Shown in pieces: positions 10,754 to 22,700 of a stretch of DNA of 64,000 bases. Where the stretch lies: assembly GCA_032718475.1 (NCBI GenBank), contig JAUCBJ010006660.1, forward strand, positions 41,379 to 105,378, given 5' to 3'. The notes under the pieces were generated by a model that was not told the DNA's origin, did not search any database, and was given only the letters and a program-made list of their open reading frames with translations. A program made the translations under genes and the position numbers. Source of the stretch: Nemertoderma westbladi (taxonomy: Eukaryota > Xenacoelomorpha > Nemertodermatida > Nemertodermatidae). Position 1 is the stretch's first letter. Every line of letters begins with the position of its first letter.

Positions 10754-10916
10754 CGGTACTGCTGTAGGTCCGTAGGCCCAACTGCCAGAATCGGTACTGC
10801 TGTAGGTCCGTAGGCCCAACTGCCAGAATCGGTACTGCTGTAGGTCCGTAGGCCCAACTGCCAGAATCGGTACTGCTGTAGGTCTGTAGGCCCAACTGTC
10901 CTAACCGGTACTTCCA
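10754..10916 (+). repeat. 38-bp tandem repeat, four full units (copy A leader)
   Basis: Units start at 10754, 10792, 10830 and 10868 with CGGTACTGCTGTAGGTC; a degenerate partial unit starts at 10906. Copy B has six units at the matching place (37320-37555). Confidence 0.9.
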
Positions 10917-11160
10917 GTATAAGTACATTAGTATTATTCGATTTTGATTATTGTATACCGGTAGGTCTCGATATTAAATCGGGGACGCATGGTTTTTATT
11001 GGGATTTTACTTAGGTCTATTTCTGTCAGTTTTATTTCCTAGTAAGTTAATATTGAGCTGAAGACGTGTAAGTCTGCTCAGATTGTTCAGATAACTGTAG
11101 GCCGGACTGTTGTCGGATTGTTGTTGGGTTTGGAGAGATTACGGCGTGTGTAGAGTTTGT

Positions 11161-11660
11161 CTGATAAAGTGCCAGTTAGTAAGTTGGGGCAGCCAGAGCT
11201 GTAAGGTCAATCCCCTCTTAAAGAATAAGCCGTACTACCGTGTTAGAACGCATACTAACTAACCATTTTGGAATCTGCACATACTGTAGTTTATTTAGGC
11301 TTGACAGTATTCTGCCGGCGTTTTGGCCTGTGTTTGTTTGTGTGGTCTGTTCAGGTACCGTAATAGTTATTACTCAGATATTTTGTAGGCTGGATTGTTG
11401 TCTAGCTATTATTAGGTCTGAAGAGATTGCTGCGTGTGTAGAGTTTGTCTGATAAAGTGCCAGTTAGTAAGTTGGGGCAGCCAGAGCTGTAAGGTCAATC
11501 CCCTCTTAAAGAATAAGTCGTACTACCGTGTTAGAACGCATACTAACTAACCATTTTGGAATCTGCACATACTGTAGTTTATTTAGGCTTGATGGTAGTC
11601 TGCCAGCGTTTGGTTTGTATTTGTTTGAGTATTCTGTACGGGTAGCGTAATATTTATTAT
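11161..11660 (+). repeat. 288-bp direct repeat (copy A leader)
   Basis: The segment starting CTGATAAAGTGCCAGTTAG at 11161 restarts at 11449, a period of 288 bp; the second copy is partial and drifts after about 11620. The same duplication with the same period is in copy B (37803 and 38091), so it belongs to the family and not to this copy alone. Confidence 0.85.
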
Positions 11661-12971
11661 TCAGAGTTTATGCGATTATTCGCAACATTCATGTCCCCAA
11701 GTTTATTCCTACAGTAATTGTGCTTGTTACTCATACCGTTATAGTTAAATTAACCCCGGTACTACACGGGCTGCTTGGCGTAGGTAAAGACTGGTGATTT
11801 TGTGCACCGGTCACTCCAGCAGATGCCGTGGTTCTTTTAGCTGTTCAAGTATTTTTAACTGCTAGTTATCTGTTTTATAAGTACTTGTACCTAATTTAGG
11901 GTTTGGTGTACAGTGTTTTCCGAAAGTAATTAGTGTGTGGGCAGTGTATTGTGTTGTAAAGTGGTTAATAGGCACGTTGGATCTGGTAGTCCGCGGTAAT
12001 TAACTACTAGGTAGGGACACTCCGTGATACATAACGTAGTACCTATAGCGATACGGCTATAGGTCGTCAGGCGGTGGTATTTTCCTATCTGGACAACACA
12101 GTGTATTTACTACTACTTATTATTTTAAAATACCGTAGTATCCTGTCCGATGTAATAACCAGAAAATCTAACACTCTGTTAGACTGGTTTGTAGTTCCTT
12201 GTAAAATTACCCTAAAATTTCGTACGTAATATTTTTGTTGTGTTTAATTAGAGATTTAATCTCACCCGTATCGTAAGTAATTTGTAGATAAGTAACTTAG
12301 GAAGTAGAATTATCTGTTTTAGTGTCTAATAAGTAGCACTTCACTGAGAGCGCACAGCTTTTGTGTAGTGATTACTTCCCAGAAATAATAACATCTATTT
12401 CAATATTGTAACAAAACCCCTCATACGGGTACATATAAATCCACTAAATCTATTAATAAAATAGTAGGCCTGTCATACAATCCTTAGGTCTTAATATCAG
12501 TTGGACTACTGCTTGAATAACGGTAATAGAGTAAGTAAAGTAACCAGGTAACCCCTAACATTCAATTATTTTAAAATAATTGACATACCGGTATTTACAA
12601 TAGGCTTATTATATTTATTCTATAAATTTAGGCTGAAATCATACCGGTATTCTGTAATTAATTCTAGTCTGTAATAATTATACTTATATATACTATAAGT
12701 GTCAGCTGTATACCGGTATTCACGATAGGCCTATTATATATTTATATATATTTGTGCTAAATTTATATACCGGTACTCTGTGACAAATCTAGTCTGTAAT
12801 AATACTTATATATATACTATAAGCATACCGGTATTCTAATATATTATATATATATCACGCTACACTGAGTAGCAGTATCGGTAATTAATTATTAGGCTAA
12901 CAGTGATACTGAATTACTAGACTTACTTTAACCGTATTTATAGCCGTAGGCGTTCAACTGTGTAAACAAAC

Positions 12972-15900
12972 ATGTCAGACGCAACCAAATCACTGTCAGA
13001 TAGTCTCTTAGAAAGTGTTAGAATGAGTATTAGACTTAGACAGCGTATTAAAAGGATCTGTGACCAAGATCCAAGTATAGAACATCCTAGATCCAAGTCT
13101 AAGTCACATACTATTGCAAGAAAGGCCATCCCTACAGTAGTAGTGTCAGACCCTAGGCTAGTAGAACAGCGTAGGTCTATCATTGGCACTCGGGCCCAAG
13201 TCAAGCGGGATCAAGAAGCAGCTATCAAACAGCAGCAACATCCTAGCCAAGAACCTAGTTCTCAGCGGCCCGATAGCTCCAGTAGTTCGGATACTGTTGA
13301 GCGGACGCCCGAATGCGGAGCGAAGATGGCGGATACGGTTTATGATGAACGGCCAACCTATGAAGAATCAACCGACGCCACTTCTTCTCAAGTGGAAAGC
13401 GAATTGGAAAGCGAAGTGGAAAGCGAATTAACAGCAGCAGAGAAACCGCGAACTAGAGACGCCATTGACATCTATCTGTCAGACTATCAGCGATTCCTAG
13501 GAGACGAAGAGTTGAGGAGATGACTGTCTGGACTTCGCCCTAATAGTGAAGGAACCAAGCTTGTGTTGGACGCAATCGATGCGGAAATGTTAGCTGCGAA
13601 CCAAGCTAAATTTGATGAACGACTCCGCCTCATTAGAGTCCAAGAAGAACAAGTAAAGAAAAAACGGATAGAGGACAGAAAGGCAGTGGCAGTGGAAGCG
13701 GCAGAAGCAAAAGCGGCAGCGGCAGTGGAAGCAGCCAAAGCAGAGGCAGCAAAGGCAGTGGCAGAAGCAGAACGGAGAGCATCTCAGGAGACTACCCAAC
13801 TGGAGTTGGAAAATCTGCAAGAGACGCAAGACTGCATAAATAAACAGTTAACTGCTAATCAAATGCAGATGATGAGTCGATCTACTCCCAAACGCCAGGA
13901 ATACACATCATCGGGGGAAGGCGAGACTACAGATCCTGAAGGCGGAGGAAATAGATCTCGTCTAAGCAGGCGTAGAAAAACATCTCACCGTCACAAATTG
14001 CCTGATTTGCCCCCAGCGGTTAGAAGACAACTAGCTAGCACAGACTTAGGTAGTACAGAACCCACAGACCAAATTATTGAGGTCAAAAGACTCCCTACTA
14101 TAGTTGATGAGCCTGAAATAATTAGGCCTGTCGTTCCCAAAGCCACTCCTGTGCTAGAGACCCCTATACTTCCAGAGCTTAACTCTAAATTCCCTCTACA
14201 CAGTACTACACTGCCTGTACCCGGTAGAACAGTCCATACGAATATCCCTGTCTTGGACACTGAGAGAGAAATCAAAGATTTGTCTCCCGTCGTCCAGCGT
14301 CGACCCGCTACAATGTTAGCGACTCCCGCTTCGGCGGTCGAGTGGGTAGAGGAGGGACGGCGGGGGATGAATCTCCTGCTCGGGCAGATGCAGGAGACTG
14401 TCCACCAACTCAAGGGAACATTAAGGGAAAGTAGGGTAGAATTGCAAGAAGTGCAGCAAAGTATCGCGCTAGAACGCGACAACTTAGTCAATATACAAAA
14501 GGGTATACCAATACCCCCTGTAACATTGTGTCAACCTGTTAGGTCTGAAGTATTACATGCGCAAGGTGTGGAGCCTACACGCATCTATACTGCTAGTGAA
14601 GTAGAAACTCCTATAGCAAACCCTATTAAGGGTGATTATAAACCTGTTGTTAATGATATTCCCTATAGACCTGATAATAATCCGATAAATTTATATACCG
14701 ATAATTCGATATTAAATAATACGATGGCCCAAGAAAGCTTTACGCGTCAGATGGCTAGAACAGAAGCCCGCCAAGCAGTCAAAGTGGGAGAGATCGTCAA
14801 ATTCAATGGAGATGAGATGAAATGGTTACCTTTCAATGAATATTACAAAGATAGCATACAGAACTCTGTACTATCTAATGGAGAGAAACTTAGATTCCTC
14901 ATCAAGTGCTTGGAAGGACCTCCCAAGTTAATGGCGTTAAAGTTCATTGGACATCCAGATGGATTAAGACAAGTTTGGGATACATTAAACATCAGGTATG
15001 GTAACAAGGATAACATAGCTAAGTATTTGTATGCAAAATTAGTAGCCCCCCGAAACTTTCTTAGTAGCGGGATTATAGAGTTTTCCGATGAGATTCAGGA
15101 GATCTGTAGACAATTGGACTGGTTAGGTAAGTCTCATGAATATCAGAGTTCCATGGTTATTGGAGCCGTAGTCTCTACTTTACCAAAGGGTGGAGTATGT
15201 ACACGCTGGGACAAGAAAGTGTTGTATATGAATGAGCAGCAACGACGAGGCCCTACCATGGCTGATCTCATGTCTTTCTTAGATAGTGAAGTAAAATTAC
15301 AACTCATAAAGCAGTCCAGAGAGAAAACATCGGAAAATAAGGTAAGTGAGAAACCCGTTTCTAGGAGAAGGGTAATACCAGTGTGTTATACTGACGACGG
15401 CGAAAGCCAAGCTTCTCAAGAAGAGGACAGCGGGAAAGACACAGCAAAATCTTACTATGACAACAAGACCTATAAAGACGTAAGTAAATATAAGTCTCGA
15501 ACCAGTGACAGGAGAGAACAGGTAACAACAACTCCTCCTACGTCTCCTAAGAGAATTCACGGAAGAAAGCCCGAAGAAAGAACTAGAGTGCATCAAGTTA
15601 CCCAAGGTAAAGTGAGTAACATCAAACCAAAATGTGCGCTGTGCGACGGGCCCCACCGTTTGAGTGTGTGTGCTGAATTCCTAAAGAAATCCCTGGTAGA
15701 CAGACGTGAAGTCATGTGGGATAAGCGGTTATGCTATAATTGCCTCAGACAAGGACACCAACGGCGAACCTGTTACTCCGACGTAAGGTGTGCAAAGTGC
15801 GGTGCGAAACATCACATCTTGTTACACAGTGAATTCGAACGAAACAACCCGAGTCAGGTAAGTGAGCCCGAACTACATGTCCAATTCAGTGATGTAAATG

Positions 15901-17066
15901 ACACTGATCAAGAGTCTGAGATGGAAGGATTCTATACTGACGAATTCTCCGACGCCAACGAATCCTGTTACCTAATCAATACCGCGGTGTATCGAGCACT
16001 TACTTACGAAAAGGACACCGACAATGAGTTCCCCCCAACTACCTTTGACAGACAACCATCTTGGAAAGCTCCAACTTCCAACGTAGGAATCAGAGAATTT
16101 CCTGTAGTGCAGGTAAGAGTTCACGGTCCTACCAAAAGTTACATAGTGAACGCCCTCCTTGACTCCGGCAGCACAGGAACATTCATCGATCAAGAACTAG
16201 CCGAAGATATCTTTGCTGGACAACCCAAATTCCAAACTAAGTTGAATATGTCCGGAATTATGCAGGTTTGGAAATCTACCATAACGGCAGATTACTATGT
16301 AGGTGCGTTGTCCACCCCCCAGGATAAATTAGGAGCACAAAGTATAAGGTCAGTAAAAATGGTGGCTATAAAGAACTTCGCTACTACCCAAGTAGAACCT
16401 TATAACTGGGACGAGGACGAGAGCATCCAACAGCTTAAGATACCTCGATTCCAGACAGATTATCCTGGAGTGCAAATACTCATCGGCCAAAACGCGCATG
16501 AGGCGCTCGAGACATTGGAGAAACGGCCTGCTCAACCGCAGCCACTACAAACCTATGCGGTAAGAACTAGAGTAGGTTGGTACTTCACTGGCCCTTCCCG
16601 TAGAACTCTCAAAGAGAGATTACCTCAACAACAGGTATACCAAGTAAAGGAATGGGAAGTGGAGAGCAGTGATGTGGACGATCCAACTGAGGGAACACCA
16701 TACTCCTCAGATAATGACGATATTAACTCCAATGTAGATCAATGGAGACATTGCCTTGGGACGATTAATCCAGCCGACATCGCTTCCAGAGGAGCAACTC
16801 CTCAAGAACTGATAGATACTCCAGGCTGGTTAGGTGGATCCGACTTCTTAAGTAAAGAAGAAGAAGAATGGCCTCCTCATCTTACCACGGCGGAGATTAG
16901 ACAGGCCAAGGGAGCGGAGAAAGTAACACAACAACTCAATCGCCCAGCTGGTCGTTTATGTTTACTGGAAAGAGACCGAAAACTGTCCGGAAACTATGGA
17001 AGGCAAGATACTCTTCCTACGACCACTTCCCTAATCCGACAAATATCTAGGGACTCCATAACGTAA
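12972..17066 (+). pseudogene. Copy A gag-protease with polymerase deletion (one in-frame stop)
   Basis: A single frame from ATG 12972 to the stop at 17066, broken by TGA at 13521-13523 where copy B has an Arg codon. Order: variable N-terminus, Ala/Glu/Lys-rich coiled-coil segment (about 13640-13800), BEL/Pao capsid-like DUF1759 region (about 14760-15320), Cys-rich part with the CCHC knuckle CYNCLRQGHQRRTC (about 15732) and CAKCGAKHH, then a retropepsin-like aspartic protease with LLDSGSTGTFID (about 16155) and the downstream VGWYFTGP. It then passes through a KEWEVESS linker straight into WRHCLGTINPADIASRG (about 16745-16795), normally found after RNase H. RT, RNase H and integrase are absent. 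The same junction is in copy B. Gag would bind element RNA and assemble particles in the cytoplasm. Confidence 0.88.
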
Positions 17067-18695
17067 TAACATATGGAGTGGGCGTGTGACTATATCATTT
17101 TATATTTGTTTTTATTTTATATTTATGTATGTATTATTATGTAATTTTATTATAATCGTTTCCTTTAATTTTATTTAGTAGAATGTTATTTTAGTGATTA
17201 TTTAGTAGATTAGTGCAATATATTAGTGTTTATTACGTACGTAATTACTTATAATATATATTTAGTGCGACGGCGAGAAATAATTATTTTTTCTCTTTCC
17301 TTACTGTCCGTATCATATTATAAATACGTGACTACAGTAAGATGAAATGTCCGTACTTATTAAAGTACAATAAAGCCACTACTATATTAAAGTATTATTG
17401 GTAGGCAGAGTATTAGGAATGCAAAGTTCAGATCCTCGTGTCTCGGCTAAACCAAGCTCTGGGTAGACCTTGGAAACGACTTGCCTCTTCACACTGACAT
17501 TGCTTCGTGCGATATTGCTCTTCTACTTTATATTAAATAATACATATAGTAGCGTGATGTCCCTATAACAGTAGCGTAAAACGCAAATAAATCTGTTAAA
17601 CCTTTTGACCATCTGTAATTCTAGTCGATTAAGATATCGCGGCACCCACCGATATACTTGAAAGACAAATTCTAGAATCAGTGGTTAACGTCCCCAGACA
17701 AGTTCTGGAATAAATCGGTGCCCATCTTAAATATTAATTTAATATTTATTAAAATCTGTAAAATTCAGATCCTTTAAAATTTCTAGTCAATTAAGATATC
17801 GCAGCACTTACCGATACTCTTAAAAGACAATTTTATAGAATTAAAGATCCTAGGTCCCCAGACATGCTCTGGAATAAAATTGTGTCAATTTTACCATCAA
17901 ATAATAAAATTCACGGGAATAAATTTAAATTCATATTTTTAATGAATTTGATAAATTGTCATTTTATACAATTTATAACATTCCCAAAATTCCATTAATT
18001 AATAGATCATGGGAGCGGAGATTCATCCTATTGAGTGTATTAGAGTGCGAGAATCTCCAACTTAGTCAATAGCCGATAAAAATTAATAAAATCATGCATA
18101 AAGAGGATATTGACAATTAAAGAATTACTATTAAATAGCATTCCAGATCTGTATGCATGAGAATTACCCTAATTCTACCGCTAGCTTTCCATAATGTCAC
18201 CATAGCAACACCCACGCTAGAATTAGAAGCAAGTTAAAAGAACAATAGAAAGCTTGTCCCATTGCATAGCATAGAGAATACATAGCACACTGTTAGTATC
18301 CAAGGATACACAATAATAATGTGACATTCTGGAAGGCACTGACTAATGGACAAATGGCCCGTATGTGTACAATTGGTGACAGTTGTGTGGAATTTGTGCG
18401 TTTGTAGGTGAATGTTACTGCTAAGGTGTGTTTACAGTAGCTAGTCACAATTGTGAAAGTAGCCCAACTCTCCTATAGAAAGAACCTAAAGTGGATTCAA
18501 GCCTTTGGGACGGACAGTGGAGTGACTTGTGCCGGTTATCGTTGTCGTGCTGTTGCTACATGTTGGCGTAAACACCGCGACGACGGTACATCGGCGCTGA
18601 GAATCCCACTGTCCGGGGGCAACGAGAGGTAGGCAGCGACGCCCGCAAGCCTAAACCTAAACTCATTTTGATATTAATAAGCTCAGATAGCAGAT
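17067..18695 (+). other. Non-coding block between gag-protease and accessory ORFs (copy A)
   Basis: No frame above background, yet closely matched in copy B (50946-52574). It contains a direct repeat of period about 162 bp (CTAGTCGATTAAGATATCGC at 17621, related copy at 17783). Each unit carries a small hairpin, CCAGA-CAAGT-TCTGG or CCAGA-CATGC-TCTGG. It lies where pol would be in a complete BEL element, so it may hold packaging, splice or leader functions for the downstream ORFs; that role is inference. Confidence 0.6.
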
Positions 18696-19678
18696 ATGAC
18701 GGAGTTGATAGAAGATGATCTTGGTATCAGGGAGCGATATACTCTACCTTTACAAGCATTTGTGGATAGCTTGATACGCGGTGAAGCCGATCCAACCATT
18801 ACGGAGGACGGTGGTCGTTATATCGAACCGCCGATGTCCCGAGAGCAACTTACGCGTGAATTGGACTATCGAAAATTCACCGCTCGCTATACGCATCGTA
18901 ATGGTACGTATATGGACTTCTTAACTACCGGCCATCCTATCGACTTGCATGATACGGACGATGTAGACACCGAAAGGGAAATGGTTCTATTTAAATATCA
19001 TACCCAGCGGAGTCGTAACGATAAACCGAGAATAGAACACGTAACAGACTGGAAAGAGAAAACGTTGAAGAACCGGATAAATGCATCGACTTCAACGACT
19101 ACATGGAATTTTTGAGAGAAACTTATCTCAACATCTCCAGTCAGCAGAACCTCGAGACTCTATATCCTCAAGGTATACATCATGACCCCATGGTAGAACT
19201 CAAACGGCTCTATCTCACTATGATGTATCTTACCGCCGATCGTCCACTACCTGTTATCCCGGATAGTTTTGAACAAATGGAAGAATATTGCAAAACTGGA
19301 GAACGATCACCCGCGTTTCCTCTACAGGACGTACGTCTTTGGTATTGTTGTGATGAGTGCCCTAGACCCAACCAACAAACTGAAAGACATAAACATCCGC
19401 GGAGACGTTGCGCTAAACACAGTTTTACGCGTTATACTTACGGGAGTTTCGAGCGAAACCTGTTCGACGTATCACCTACGATCGCTCGTCTTAAACGATC
19501 ACTAAATAAACCCATGATCAGAGTTCCGGAATACTCGGTCAGGCCTCCTCATTCCCCAGTGAGACCTCGGACTCTTGGTCCTGGCAGTATCACTGATCCT
19601 CCCGAACTATATTCGCTGTTCCTATTTCCACGAAAAAACGGCGATGGAAATTTATTGTGCATATTGCAGACTCAATAA
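18696..19678 (+). pseudogene. Accessory ORF2 of copy A, frameshifted
   Basis: Matches the intact 331-codon ORF of copy B (52575-53570). Here about 13 bases are missing after the GAACACG at about 19034, which shifts the frame: the first part runs 18696-19115 and the rest reads in another frame to 19678. Recognisable parts are the acidic N-terminus MTELIEDDLGIRERY, a middle with RETYLNI, and a Cys/His-rich segment (CCDECP ... RRRCAKH). I do not recognise a family. It overlaps the start of ORF3. Confidence 0.75.
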
Positions 19679-20492
19679 CTTGCACATTTTTGCGGTTTGC
19701 CCTCAATTTATGACTCAATGTCACCATTGTCAACTAAAGGGACACGCCAGTTTCGATTGCCCTTTTAATCACGATTTGGAAAGCGTAGATGAAATGATTA
19801 CACTACGTTACATCAGAGCTTGGGAAGCGAACGCTGATTTACATTGTGATTCGCGCCATCGTTATTATCCTGGACGCGCTTACGAAGGAGTTTATGCGTT
19901 CCATCCTTATCTATTCGCTTCTGTCGAACAGAAATCACGCTTATCAAGTTACGAACTACTGAAGCGCGTCGGAGAATGTATTTCAACCAAATTTGTACGC
20001 AAATTTCTCAGGAGTGTTAATCCTAGCGACATTCATTCCTATAACTTAATCAATTTTATCCGTCAAGATCCGGACTATGGAGACTTATTTGTTAACTCAC
20101 ACCCCGAGTTACAGGAAGTATATCGACGGCCTTACGAATACCGAGCCCGCGAACGCGAGTTGGAAAGAACCATTAAACCCAGGAAGTTTCTAACTGCCTA
20201 TGGTCCACCTACGGCTCTCGTTCAGACCACTAGTAAAGGACCCGTAAGAGCGGCTGTCCTAAAACGCGCTCTAAAGGCCGTTAGACCCCTCTCCCCCGAC
20301 GTTGATGTCAACCAACCCGGCACTTCGACCGGCGGATACACCGACCATAATCCTACATCCTCTGATGCAATCATATTGCACCCTTCACCCAGGAGTTATA
20401 GCCCTCCTTGTAAAGTGGCTCGCCCCAAAGAGAAAAAGACTCTGGCTAGCTTTAAAAAGCTGCGTAAACACCCTCCGCGTAAGAAAGACTAA
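19644..20492 (+). CDS. Accessory ORF3: zinc-knuckle protein in env position (copy A)
   Basis: 282 codons from ATG 19644, which has a strong context (GCGATGG); upstream sequence in the same frame is open but has no ATG. The N-terminus has two metal-binding motifs: CAYC...H...C (residues 5-19) and a canonical CCHC knuckle CHHCQLKGHASFDC (residues 26-39, CX2CX4HX4C). The C-terminus is Pro/Ser-rich and ends in a basic cluster (PKEKK ... LRKHPPRKKD) resembling a nuclear or nucleic-acid-binding tail. No signal peptide or membrane segment is seen, so it is not an env protein. The start overlaps ORF2 by 35 nt in another frame. It is probably an RNA- or DNA-binding accessory protein; the family is not recognised. 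The length is identical in copy B (53536-54384). Confidence 0.8.
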   Translation: MEIYCAYCRLNNLHIFAVCPQFMTQCHHCQLKGHASFDCPFNHDLESVDEMITLRYIRAWEANADLHCDSRHRYYPGRAYEGVYAFHPYLFASVEQKSRLSSYELLKRVGECISTKFVRKFLRSVNPSDIHSYNLINFIRQDPDYGDLFVNSHPELQEVYRRPYEYRARERELERTIKPRKFLTAYGPPTALVQTTSKGPVRAAVLKRALKAVRPLSPDVDVNQPGTSTGGYTDHNPTSSDAIILHPSPRSYSPPCKVARPKEKKTLASFKKLRKHPPRKKD

Positions 20493-20570
20493 CTGTTTAG
20501 AGTATTTACATATATTAGAAACTGTGATTTTGTATATTTTATAGACTCAAATCCCATTTTCTGGGAGCGG

Positions 20571-21798
20571 TGTAAAAGCTTTTGTGGGATGTAACTGGCC
20601 CTTTTGCTTTGCAATCCAGTTCCCTCCCAGGCGCTGGAATACTCTAAAAAGCTCTCTAACGCGAATGATGCAAAGCGACCGGCTGATTGGCTGATTTGTT
20701 ATACGAGGGGCTCTTTGCTATGTTCTATCGGCCAACCAGAGCTATAGCAGCAGAGTATGCAACCAGGGCAACCGAGCGGAGTGACTCATTTTGTGTGTTG
20801 GCCAAGGGCTGCAAAATTCCTGATAGTTCGGCATTTAGATATTCGTGGAACCTGTGGAATCTGGTGTTCTGCCAATGAGAGCTATTCCTCTCTGTGTAAA
20901 AAGATACCTGCAACGGTGTTAGAGTCAGAGAGTGTTTTTGTTACTGTTGTGTTGTTTCTATCTAGGCCAAGAACACCGGCTCTGGAGTCAATTGTTTCAG
21001 ACTTTAGAAGAAACATTAGTAGGCTTAGATTATAGAACGTATAACTGTTATCTCGCCATAATTATCAACTAACCAAACAATCATATCATATCTTAACCTA
21101 CCGTCTTAATGCTTTTACTGTTGTTATTATTTGTATTAGTTGGTTGAATATTATTTGGAGAACATCTATAAAGAACCCAAATTTCCCAATTTTCTTGATA
21201 CACTACAGGTTAGAGAGACAGGATACATATAACAATTGCGACTTATGTTATCGTGGTTTGTAGTGAATCTAATGCTATTTGATAGGCACTACATGAGTCA
21301 ATTGCTGTTCTCTTTATATATGATAAAATTCATTAACGGTCGGCAGATTAGTGTGCAGTATTGTGCGTTATCGGTAGTGTGCATGATTGTGGCTGATAAC
21401 TAAGCATTTCCTAAAGAATGCGCCTCATACGTGAATCATAAGCCTTACCGACTTACCGTTGTGTTTAGTATAAGTCATATCTCTGTTTACCTAGATAGAG
21501 CGCCACGTCCTAAAGGAACTGTTAATATTTCCCGAAAGTGAATAATATTGGTCAGAAATTATTTATTAACGATCAATCGAATAATACAGTAAGCTTACAC
21601 TGCAATAACAATCTAAGCCCTCAGAATCCAGTCTCCCGGGTATATCCAGCGGGTGAATGGACGCGCACTAGGCTGGCTTCTGCTAATGTTGTGTTTATTG
21701 GTATTAAATATTTGTCAATTTCTAAAGTCTATTTATAAACCAAAAGACATATAAATTTTGGCAGGTTAAACTGCTAAAGGTCTTCAAAAGCGCGTACA
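20571..21798 (+). repeat. Copy A 3' LTR
   Basis: 1228 bp, same length as the 5' LTR. By eye it differs at about four positions (for example TATTTCGG versus TAGTTCGG near 20825 and CATTGACGG versus CATTAACGG near 21333). Followed by the GGGGT duplication. Confidence 0.9.
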
Positions 21799-21803
21799 GG
21801 GGT

Positions 21804-22700
21804 GATGATAACTCCACCTACTGGCTCCAGAAGTCGAGGAAATCCTGCCAAGTACCTAACTGATCTAGACTTTGCTGATGACTTAGAAGTACTCTCAGAA
21901 TCACTAGAGGGAGCCCAACGGCTCCTCAGCTCATTAGAACGGGCTGCTTCTAGTGTTGGTCTTTTTATTAACTCCAGAAAGACCAAAATTTTGACAGTTA
22001 ACTTTGAAAGTCATCAGCAAGTCTCTGATCGGATGAGCATAAGCTCAAAGGATGGTATGCTTGAGCATGTGGACGACTTCTGTTACCTGGGATCATGGAT
22101 CCGGAAGTCAGGTGAGGACCTTCGAATACATAAGGGAAAGGCATGGGCAGCCTTGAATAGGCTCTCCAGGATTTGGAAGTCACCGAGAATTAATCGGAAA
22201 CTTAAGGTCCGATTATTTAGAGCAGCAGTAGTTCCAGTACTCCTCTATGGGAGTCCATGCTGGGCTCTAACTGCTGAGGACACCAAATCTCTGGATGGAA
22301 CATTCACAAGAATGCCACGCCGGGTTCATTGTGTCAAGTACAATGCACACATCTCCAACCAGACACTATATAACATTGGAGGTGTCTCATTGGTTCCCCC
22401 AAGCTTGACACTAGAACAAAATCGCCTCCGCTTTGCAGGACATTGCTTTCGCCGTGAGGACCAGCCAGTACATCATCTTGTACTTTGGCAGCCTCATGGA
22501 GTGAATTAGCATGGTGGACAGCCCATGACTTTCTTGAGACGCATCTTAAAGGACACTGGCCTTGAAGATGCGGATGATCTAGCAAATGTCATGGGTGATA
22601 GGGAGTTGTGGCGGCGCAATTTTGTCGACGAGCCGGCACAGCATTCTTAAATATGCAGCTGCAATGCAGCATGCCGATCCTAGTAGTTGTAGTAGTAGTA
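21804..22700 (+). mobile_element. RTE-like LINE, right part (split by copy A)
   Basis: Continues the LINE interrupted at 9456: FADDLEVLSESLEGAQ (the FADD variant of the catalytic YxDD), KTKILTVNFES, CYLGSWIRKSGEDLRI and the C-terminal conserved block. A TAG codon at about 22507 replaces a Lys codon present in the copy at the window start. The 3' end has the tail CCGATCC followed by a TAG repeat (about 22680-22703) and then the 11-bp LINE target duplication at 22701-22711. Confidence 0.88.

Larger units (their letters stand above)
10685..12971 (+). other. Copy A leader (5' UTR) with repeats and palindromes
   Basis: Non-coding leader between the 5' LTR and the gag start. It contains a perfect 16-bp palindrome TACCGGTCGACCGGTA (10729-10744), a 38-bp tandem repeat, a 288-bp direct repeat, and several spaced ATACCGGTAT-type palindromes between about 12585 and 12835. 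No convincing tRNA primer-binding site was seen directly after the LTR. Confidence 0.75.
9457..21798 (+). mobile_element. BEL/Pao LTR retrotransposon copy A (12.3 kb, non-autonomous)
   Basis: Bounded by 1228-bp LTRs (9457-10684 and 20571-21798) that begin TGTAAAAGC and end GCGCGTACA. Flanked by the 5-bp direct repeat GGGGT (9452-9456 and 21799-21803), which restores the LINE when one copy is removed. Order: LTR, 2.3-kb leader with tandem repeats, gag-protease frame, 1.6-kb non-coding block, two accessory ORFs, a purine-rich stretch (CTGGGAGCGG) abutting the 3' LTR, LTR. Gag and protease motifs are BEL/Pao type. RT, RNase H and integrase are missing, so it depends on a helper. I count about four differences between its LTRs, so the insertion is young. 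Confidence 0.9.

Noticed and set aside
10754-10916. CRISPR-like spaced repeats
   Set aside because: The 38-bp units are head to tail with no unique spacers and lie in a eukaryotic retrotransposon leader.
12972-17066. Complete retroviral-like pol in copy A
   Set aside because: No YxDD-type RT catalytic motif, RNase H or HHCC/DDE integrase motif could be read anywhere between the protease and the 3' LTR.
19630-19645. A AAA AAC slippery heptamer at the ORF2/ORF3 overlap in copy A
   Set aside because: It would support a -1 shift, but ORF3 lies in the +1 frame, and copy B reads AAAAACC there, which breaks the heptamer. ORF3 also has its own ATG in strong context.
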